Below, piece by piece: positions 58,125-64,000 of a DNA stretch of 64,000 nt. This DNA comes from Chloroflexota bacterium (GTDB lineage Bacteria > Chloroflexota > Dehalococcoidia > Tepidiformales > Tepidiformaceae): contig JACPOQ010000001.1 in assembly GCA_016191435.1 (NCBI GenBank), positions 124,001 through 188,000 of the forward strand, read 5' to 3'. The notes beneath the pieces are model-generated. The model saw nothing but the letters and a program-made list of their open reading frames with translations, searched no databases and was not told where the DNA came from. Made by a program: the position numbers and the translations under genes. How positions within the stretch are numbered: position 1 is the stretch's first letter; each line of letters begins with the position of its first letter.

Positions 58125-59056
58125 GCGCCGCCTCGACGCGCCCGCAGGTCGCCGGCTCGGTGCTCGAACTGATCGGCGGCACGCCGCTGGTGCGCCTCAA
58201 TCGCGTCATCCCGCCAACCTCGGCGACGGTGCTGGGCAAGCTCGAAAACCTGAACCCCGGCGGCAGCGTGAAGGACCGGATCGCGCTCTCGATGATCGAA
58301 TCGGCGGAAGCCAGCGGCGCGCTGCAGCCCGGGGCCACCATCATCGAGCCCACCTCCGGGAACACGGGCATCGGGCTCGCGCTCGTGGCCGCCGTCAAGG
58401 GCTACCGGCTCATCCTGACAATGCCGGAAGACATGTCGCTCGAACGCCGGCGACTGCTCGAGCGGTACGGCGCCGAGCTCGTCCTCACGCCCGCGATCGA
58501 GGGGATGACCGGCGCCGTCTTCGCCGCCCAGGAACTGGTGAAGAGGACACGCAACGCGTTCATGCCGCAGCAGTTCGAAAACGCTGCCAACCCCGAGATG
58601 CACTACCGCACCACGGGCCGCGAGATCCTCGACGCCACGGGCGGCGACATCGATGGGTTCGTGGCGGGCGTCGGCACAGGCGGCACCATCACCGGCGTCG
58701 GGCACCTCATCCGCGAGGAGCTTGGCTCGCGCGTCCACATTGCCGCCGTCGAGCCGGCCCGCTCACCGGTGCTCAGCGGCGGCCGCGCGGGTATGCACGC
58801 CATCCAGGGCATCGGCGCGAGCTTCGTCCCCGGCGTGCTGGACCGCGCCGTCTACGACGAGATCATCCGCATCGAAGACAAGGAAGCGCTCGCCATGGCC
58901 CGGCGGCTCGCCCGCGAAGAAGGGCTCCTGCTCGGCATCTCCGCGGCGGCGAACGTCATCGGGGCGTGCCGCGTGGGCTCCCGCCTGGGCCCCGGCAAGA
59001 CGGTCGTCACCATGCTCTGCGATACTGGGGAGAGGTATCTGAGCGTCAACATGTAA
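58121..59056 (+). CDS. cysK: Cysteine synthase CysK (O-acetylserine sulfhydrylase)
   Basis: A 311-residue PLP enzyme. It has LGKLENLNPGGSVKDRIALSMI with the Schiff-base Lys in SVKDR, PTSGNTGIGLALVAAVKGY, the phosphate-binding GVGTGGTITGVG, and GISAAANVIGA. It makes cysteine from O-acetylserine and sulfide. Overlaps the Rrf2 gene (ATGA) with GGGAGG before the ATG, so both are coupled; in CymR systems CysK is the regulator's partner. Confidence 0.93.
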   Translation: MSAASTRPQVAGSVLELIGGTPLVRLNRVIPPTSATVLGKLENLNPGGSVKDRIALSMIESAEASGALQPGATIIEPTSGNTGIGLALVAAVKGYRLILTMPEDMSLERRRLLERYGAELVLTPAIEGMTGAVFAAQELVKRTRNAFMPQQFENAANPEMHYRTTGREILDATGGDIDGFVAGVGTGGTITGVGHLIREELGSRVHIAAVEPARSPVLSGGRAGMHAIQGIGASFVPGVLDRAVYDEIIRIEDKEALAMARRLAREEGLLLGISAAANVIGACRVGSRLGPGKTVVTMLCDTGERYLSVNM

Positions 59057-59154
59057 CGAAGGGGGAAGCCGCCGGCAGCCTGGCGAACAGGCCCATCCCG
59101 GCGCGATTCCAGCCACACCGAACGCGCCCGCGCAGAGCCAAGGAGGCCCAGAGC

Positions 59155-60261
59155 ATGTCCGTCACCGTCTACATTCCTACGCCGTTCCGGCATCTCGTGG
59201 GTAACCGTGCCAACGTCAGGGCCTCCGGCGCGACCGTGCGCGAAGTCCTCAGCGACCTCGACCACCAGTTCCCCGGCTTCAGCGGCCAGCTCCTCGATGC
59301 GGACGGCGCGCTCGCCCGCCATATCAACGTTTATGTGAACCAGGTGGAGATCGAACACCTGCAGGGCGAGGCGACACCGGTCGCCTCGGGAGACGAGGTG
59401 GCCGTCATCCCCGCGCTCGCGGGCGGCGCCAACACCGTGCTCACGCCCGAGATGGTCGACCGCTACAGCCGCCACCTGATCATGCCGCAGGTCGGGAGCA
59501 TCGGGCAGCGCAAGATCATCGAGGCCAGCTGCCTCATCATCGGCGCCGGCGGGCTCGGCTCGCCCGTCGCGCTCTACCTCGCGCTCGCGGGCGTGGGCCG
59601 CATCGGCATCGTCGATTTCGATGTCGTCGACCGTTCGAACCTGCAGCGCCAGATCCTCCACGTGACGGGGAGCATCGGCAAGCCCAAGGTCGAATCGGCG
59701 AAGCAGACACTGCTGGCGCACAACCCGAACATCGATGTCGTGACCCACGAAGAGCCGATCACGAGCGAGAACGCGTTCCGCATCATCGGGCAGTACGATT
59801 ACGTGGTGAACGGCGCCGACAACTTCGCCACCCGCTACCTGGTGAACGACGCCTGCTACCTGCTGAAGAAGCCGCTGATCGATGGCTCGATCCTCATGTT
59901 CGACGGCCAGGCGACCACCTACATCCCCGGCAAGGGCTGCTACCGCTGCCTCTACCCGGCGCCGCCCCCGCCCGGCATGGTGCCCAGCTGCGCCGAAGCG
60001 GGCGTGCTCGGCGCCATGTGCGCGACCATCGGCAGCATCCAGGCGACCGAGGTCCTGAAGCTCATCCTGGATGTGGGCGAGCCGCTGGTGAACCGGCTGC
60101 TGCTCTACGACGCCCTCAGCCTCGAATTCCGCGTCGTCAAAGTGCGGCGCGACCCGAACTGCCCGCTCTGCGGCGACAATCCCACGATCCAAGAGCTGAT
60201 CGATTACGAGCAGTTCTGCGGAGCGCCCATCCCTCACGCCCTCGCCCCCTTCGGTGGCTAA
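59155..60261 (+). CDS. Fusion of MoaD/ThiS-like sulfur carrier with MoeB/ThiF adenylyltransferase
   Basis: A 368-residue fusion. Residues 1-91 are a ubiquitin-like carrier (VTVYIPTPFRHLVGN...VAVIPALAGG) whose C-terminal-type Gly-Gly is followed directly by the E1-like domain. The E1 part has RYSRHLIMPQVGSIGQRKI, GAGGLGS (130-136), NLQRQILH, the Zn Cys pairs CYRC and CPLC, and the region PSCAEAGVLGAMCATIG. There is no rhodanese domain. It should adenylylate a free carrier, probably the CysO-like protein encoded next, to make a thiocarboxylate. With AAGGAGG before the ATG. Confidence 0.88.
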   Translation: MSVTVYIPTPFRHLVGNRANVRASGATVREVLSDLDHQFPGFSGQLLDADGALARHINVYVNQVEIEHLQGEATPVASGDEVAVIPALAGGANTVLTPEMVDRYSRHLIMPQVGSIGQRKIIEASCLIIGAGGLGSPVALYLALAGVGRIGIVDFDVVDRSNLQRQILHVTGSIGKPKVESAKQTLLAHNPNIDVVTHEEPITSENAFRIIGQYDYVVNGADNFATRYLVNDACYLLKKPLIDGSILMFDGQATTYIPGKGCYRCLYPAPPPPGMVPSCAEAGVLGAMCATIGSIQATEVLKLILDVGEPLVNRLLLYDALSLEFRVVKVRRDPNCPLCGDNPTIQELIDYEQFCGAPIPHALAPFGG

Positions 60262-60360
60262 GAATCACCACCTCGCCGCAGATAGCAGAGAGCTGGAGTT
60301 CATTCCTCCTCTGCGTCTTCTGTGGTCCAGTTCGAAATCCTTTTGCTTGCGAGTTTCCCG

Positions 60361-60657
60361 ATGAGTTCCATGACTGACACACCAACCATTCAGGTCCGCG
60401 TCACGGCGGTGCTGCAAAAGCTGACCGGCGGCCAGAAGCAAGTGGCCGCCAGCGGCGGCACCGTCGGCGCCATCCTGAGCGACGTCGACGCGCGCTTCCC
60501 CGGGTTCAAGGGCCAGGTGTTCGGCGATGACGGCAAACTTCACCGCTTCGTCAACATCTATCTGAACGACGAGGACATTCGCTACACCGGCGGCATCGAT
60601 ACGGCGGTGAAGCCGGGCGATGTGCTCGACATCCTGCCCGCGCTTGCCGGCGGATAG
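60361..60657 (+). CDS. cysO: CysO/MoaD-like sulfur-carrier protein
   Basis: A 98-residue beta-grasp carrier ending in Gly-Gly (VLDILPALAGG), the form needed for thiocarboxylate chemistry. It is similar to the N-terminal domain of the preceding fusion (shared FPGFxGQ...INxYxNxxxI layout). The presence of cysM directly after it points to the CysO-CysM route of cysteine synthesis known from Mycobacterium. ATG at 60361 or 60370. The 100-bp gap before it contains nine-base repeats (CTCTGCGTC TTCTGTGGT). Confidence 0.85.
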   Translation: MSSMTDTPTIQVRVTAVLQKLTGGQKQVAASGGTVGAILSDVDARFPGFKGQVFGDDGKLHRFVNIYLNDEDIRYTGGIDTAVKPGDVLDILPALAGG

Positions 60658-60735
60658 GACCCACGGGGGCCGGCTGCCGCGGGGATTCTTCGCAGTCTCC
60701 GTGTCATCGGCGCCTCGTTGTTAAAGGAAGCCCCG

Positions 60736-61680
<945 letters not shown>

Positions 61681-61750
61681 CCGGTGGGCGGCGGGCGCGG
61701 CTGCCGTCGTATTCGGGAGGCCCTCCAAGGGAGCGCCACCGGCCGGCCGG

Positions 61751-62218
61751 TTACCAGTCGAAGTCCACCGTGTGGCGGACCGGGTCCAGGCCCTTCATCA
61801 AGATCAGGCGGCGCGGCTGGATGACGAACAGGCTTCCGTGCTCCGTGAAGAACGCTGCCATCTGGTTCTTCGCCGCGAGCTCCGCCACGTAGTCGTGGTA
61901 CCGCTCGTCCTCGCGACCCACGAGCACCGAGCGCCCCTCGATGACGACGCGGTCGAACTTCGTCCAGTCCGTGGTCACCATGTCGCGGTTATCGATGAGG
62001 AAGGAGACCTCCGGCGTCGCGATCATGTTGCGGGAATGCTGGGGGCTGGCGCCGCTGCCGAAGAGCACCTCGCCGTTGGCGCGCAGGTGGAAGAGCACGT
62101 AGGTGACGTAGGGCGTCGCGTCTTCCGCGTGCACGGTCGCGAGCGTGCCGCCGACCTGGCCTGCGGCGAGCTCGGTGGCGGCGGCCAGGATCTCTTCATC
62201 GGAAAGCTGTTCTGCCAT
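61751..62218 (-). CDS. Pyridoxamine 5'-phosphate oxidase-like FMN/F420-binding protein
   Basis: A 155-residue split-barrel flavoprotein of the PNPOx-like superfamily. It has GGTLATVHAEDATPYVTYVLFHLRANGEVLFGSG, SRNMIATPEVSFLIDNR and VVIEGRSVLVG. Members bind FMN, F420 or haem; the ligand is not evident here. ATG at 62218 (MAEQLSDEEILAAA) with a TAGAAT box seven bases upstream. Convergent with cysM; inverted repeats GCCGGTGG/CCACCGGC flank the gap. Confidence 0.75.
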   Translation of the reverse strand: MAEQLSDEEILAAATELAAGQVGGTLATVHAEDATPYVTYVLFHLRANGEVLFGSGASPQHSRNMIATPEVSFLIDNRDMVTTDWTKFDRVVIEGRSVLVGREDERYHDYVAELAAKNQMAAFFTEHGSLFVIQPRRLILMKGLDPVRHTVDFDW

Positions 62219-62228
62219 GCTCCCGATT

Positions 62229-62636
62229 CTACGCGCGGCCGTTTGAGGCTGGCGAACCGGCACCGGCCGGGCGCACGGCCCGGCCATGAACGTCCTTCGC
62301 GCGTAGTACCCGCATCGCCGGCGGTGGCGGCGCGGCCTGCGTCAGCAGCGCCCCCAGCCCGCGCCCGAGGCCGCGCGGGCGCTTCGGCGTGGGCTTCGCA
62401 GCCGCAGTCGCGGCGGCGGGTTCAGCCGGCGATCGGTCGCCGGCCGGGGATGCGCGGACCAGTACCTGGAGCGCGTCCAACGCCTCCACCTGGCGCGCGA
62501 GCAGCGCGCGTATCTCCGCCAGCTCGCGTTCGATGCCGTCCAACCGCCCGGCGAGAGCGCCCACGCCGTGGCCGGCCCGCTGCCCCGAGTGCTGTCCGCG
62601 CGCCCGCCCCACCAGGCCCGCCGGCCAACCCGTCAT
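62229..62636 (-). CDS. Hypothetical protein with coiled coil and ParB-like GLGRGLGALL motif
   Basis: A 135-residue protein. A helical, charge-rich stretch (LAGRLDGIERELAEIRALLARQVEALDAL, residues about 28-56) predicts a coiled coil; a basic Ala/Pro linker leads to KRPRGLGRGLGALLTQ, the sequence typical of the ParB N-terminus that contacts ParA/Soj. There is no ParB CTP or HTH domain. GGAG before the ATG. Unknown function; a link to chromosome partition is only suggested by the motif. Confidence 0.5.
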   Translation of the reverse strand: MTGWPAGLVGRARGQHSGQRAGHGVGALAGRLDGIERELAEIRALLARQVEALDALQVLVRASPAGDRSPAEPAAATAAAKPTPKRPRGLGRGLGALLTQAAPPPPAMRVLRAKDVHGRAVRPAGAGSPASNGRA

Positions 62637-62783
62637 TGAGTCTCCACGTGGCCGCGGTCCGCCGTGCCGGCCGGAGCATCGCTGGCGATTCTTTCCTACC
62701 AGTACGCGGCCCAAGCGTCCAGAACGGGACGCTTCGCAGGGGCGAAAGCTGGCTGCTCGCGGGCGAGTGGCCGCGGGCGCCTG

Positions 62784-63605
62784 TCAGCGGAGGCTTACGG
62801 AGAGCGCCGCGCCGACCGAGTTCCCCGCGATGTAGGTCTGGCCGTTGAGCTCCGCCGTGGAGCCGCCGGTGATCGTCAGCGTGAAATCGAGCCGGCCGAT
62901 GCTACCGCTGCGCGACATGCCTGTCGCGAACTCCCCCGCGCTGATGGTGATCGCGCCGGTCGCGGTCGAGTTCGCGTCGTTCAGGAGGACGCGGAGGTTG
63001 GGGTAGAGCGTGTCGCCGGCCGCATCGAAGGCGTCGCCGCTATAGCTGAAAAAGTAGGCGTAGCCCACCGTTGCGCCGTCCGTCGCCGTGATGACAAGCG
63101 TGCGGCGGTCGCCGCGGAACGGCCCGATGAACCCACCGCCGTTTGGCGTCGCATCGCCGGGGAGCGAGAAGCTGGTCCGCGCCAGCGCGAGGGCCGGTGC
63201 GGTGGTGGGCGCCGGTGGGACCGGTGTGGGCGTTGCAGCGGGCGCCTGCGTCGGCGCAGCTGTCGGCGTCGGCGTGGGGCTCGGCGGCTGCGATGGTGTG
63301 GCGGCCGGCGTGTTCGTGGGGGTTGCGGAAACCGTGGGCGTTACGCTGGGCGCCGGCGTCGCGCTGGGAGCGGCCGTCGCCCGCGGGGTCGCCGTGGCCG
63401 GCTTCGGTGTCGCGGTGGCGGCGCGCGCCACTGTCGGTGGGGCCCCCGAGGCGGTCACGGTGTCGTCGCCGCCGACCGCTACCATGGCGATCGCCACGCC
63501 CGCGACAATCCCGCCAACGAGCAGCACGGCGGCGCCAAGCCCGAGAAACACGGGGCCCAACCAGCCATATTCGCTCTCTCCCGGCGGTTCATCCATGTCG
63601 GGCAT
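62784..63605 (-). CDS. Membrane-anchored protein with Thr/Pro stalk and C-terminal beta domain
   Basis: A 273-residue protein. A short cytoplasmic N-terminus, one helix (WLGPVFLGLGAAVLLVGGIVAGVAIAMVAV), a Thr/Pro/Ala stalk of about 90 residues (many PTPTPT repeats), and a beta-rich domain (LARTSFSLPGDATPNGGGFIGPF ... YAYFFSYSGDAFDAAGDTLYPNL). Looks like a surface-displayed protein with a glycosylatable stalk. No known motif in the domain. ATG at 63605 or 63596. Confidence 0.6.
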   Translation of the reverse strand: MPDMDEPPGESEYGWLGPVFLGLGAAVLLVGGIVAGVAIAMVAVGGDDTVTASGAPPTVARAATATPKPATATPRATAAPSATPAPSVTPTVSATPTNTPAATPSQPPSPTPTPTAAPTQAPAATPTPVPPAPTTAPALALARTSFSLPGDATPNGGGFIGPFRGDRRTLVITATDGATVGYAYFFSYSGDAFDAAGDTLYPNLRVLLNDANSTATGAITISAGEFATGMSRSGSIGRLDFTLTITGGSTAELNGQTYIAGNSVGAALSVSLR

Positions 63606-63953
63606 ACTGGCAAACCTCGATGGCGTGATGGTGGACAGAACGTGGCGATCCGGTTGCGGTGGCCTGTTTCACTCCATCCACAGTCCGCGAACGATACGCC
63701 AGTGGCCTGCCCTCGCGCGTGACAATCTTCACGTTGCGCTCTCCTCGAGGCCAGACGCGCGCTCGGGCTCGCGCCATGCGCCTGGCCCGGGCCGCCGCGG
63801 GCCGGGCTCGCGAAGCGGCGCTTCCCGGTCCACGGGCGCATTTCACGGTCATGCCGCCGCCGCGACACAACCACCTCCCCCTCGGTAGAGTGAGCCCCGG
63901 ATCCACCTCCAGGCCCGGCCGCCCGCGCCGGCGCCGGGACAAGGAGCAACGCA
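63606..63953. other. Intergenic region between divergent genes
   Basis: About 350 bp with no convincing gene. The right end carries AAGGAG (63941-63946) for the downstream start. A TAGAGT at about 63885-63890 could be a -10. Nothing else was identified. Confidence 0.35.
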
Positions 63954-64000
63954 TTGTCCTGGCAACCGGAAATCGAAGAACTCCAGCGCCGCCGCGAGCT
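63954..64000 (+). CDS. Start of a probable acyl-CoA carboxylase carboxyltransferase subunit (truncated by the window)
   Basis: From a TTG with AAGGAG seven bases before, the frame reads MSWQPEIEELQRRREL and then leaves the window. SWxPExxELxRRxxLA is the conserved N-terminus of propionyl-/methylmalonyl-CoA carboxylase carboxyltransferase subunits. Only 15 residues are visible, so the assignment is tentative. Confidence 0.45.
   Translation, partial: MSWQPEIEELQRRRE

Noticed and set aside
60262..60360. Slightly different-looking stretch before cysO (CTCTGCGTC TTCTGTGGT), perhaps foreign DNA
   Set aside because: It fits a short degenerate nine-base repeat often seen between bacterial genes; too short to claim transfer.

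Overview
The window is GC-rich bacterial chromosome, mostly coding, with many GTG/TTG starts and ATGA-type gene overlaps. It looks like Chloroflexota, possibly a Dehalococcoidia/Tepidiforma-type lineage. That placement is inferred from style and gene content; no rRNA is present. The flagellar set has no P-ring or L-ring genes (flgI, flgH), which fits a single-membrane envelope, although that cluster is incomplete here.

Layout: 1-13.2 kb holds metabolic genes and regulators: a zinc alcohol dehydrogenase with an acetolactate-synthase-type enzyme, PadR and MerR regulators, a dnaA gene outside any dnaA-dnaN context, a secreted four-repeat protein, a methyltransferase, glutamine synthetase, and a DHA2 efflux pump with an ArsR regulator. 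13.3-20.7 kb is a tightly overlapping seven-gene operon for a membrane-bound group 4 [NiFe] hydrogenase (hyfB-C-E-F-G-H-I order), without formate dehydrogenase or maturation genes. 22.3-40.4 kb is one large minus-strand flagellar/motility operon running flbD-motA-motB-fliL-fliY-fliO-(repeat element)-fliP-fliQ-fliR-flhB-flhA-flhF-PilZ brake-small membrane protein-fliA-small anchored protein-LPDTG surface protein-flgF-flgG-flgM-flgN-flgK-flgL. 40.4-51.3 kb is a mosaic of accessory genes (EamA transporter, HTH+DUF2851, SGNH hydrolase, flippase, glycosyltransferase, proB, TPR protein), separated by repeat arrays and containing gene remnants. 50.7-51.3 kb carries a DsbA/FrnE-type oxidoreductase whose first catalytic Cys codon is an in-frame UGA followed by a bSECIS-like hairpin, a probable selenoprotein. 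52-57 kb has a second MFS pump, a degenerate cupredoxin, a PIN/ImmA-IrrE pair and a solitary HK97-type capsid gene. 57.7-61.7 kb is a cysteine-biosynthesis operon using a sulfur-carrier protein (Rrf2 regulator, cysK, MoaD-MoeB fusion, CysO-like carrier, cysM). The end holds a PNPOx-like protein, two hypotheticals and the start of a probable acyl-CoA carboxylase subunit.

Two global patterns stand out. First, intergenic regions are seeded with short tandem arrays of octamers (GGCGTGNC type) and heptamers (GGCCAAT, CCTGAGT, AGTGCTG types). Some octamer arrays form the inverted arms of a roughly 160-220 bp element with a conserved core, and the arrays sit at the broken ends of at least three decayed genes. 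Second, several first-in-transcript genes have a TANNNT box exactly six bases before the start codon, which implies leaderless mRNAs. tRNA-Arg(TCT) and tRNA-Pro(CGG) are the only RNA genes found.
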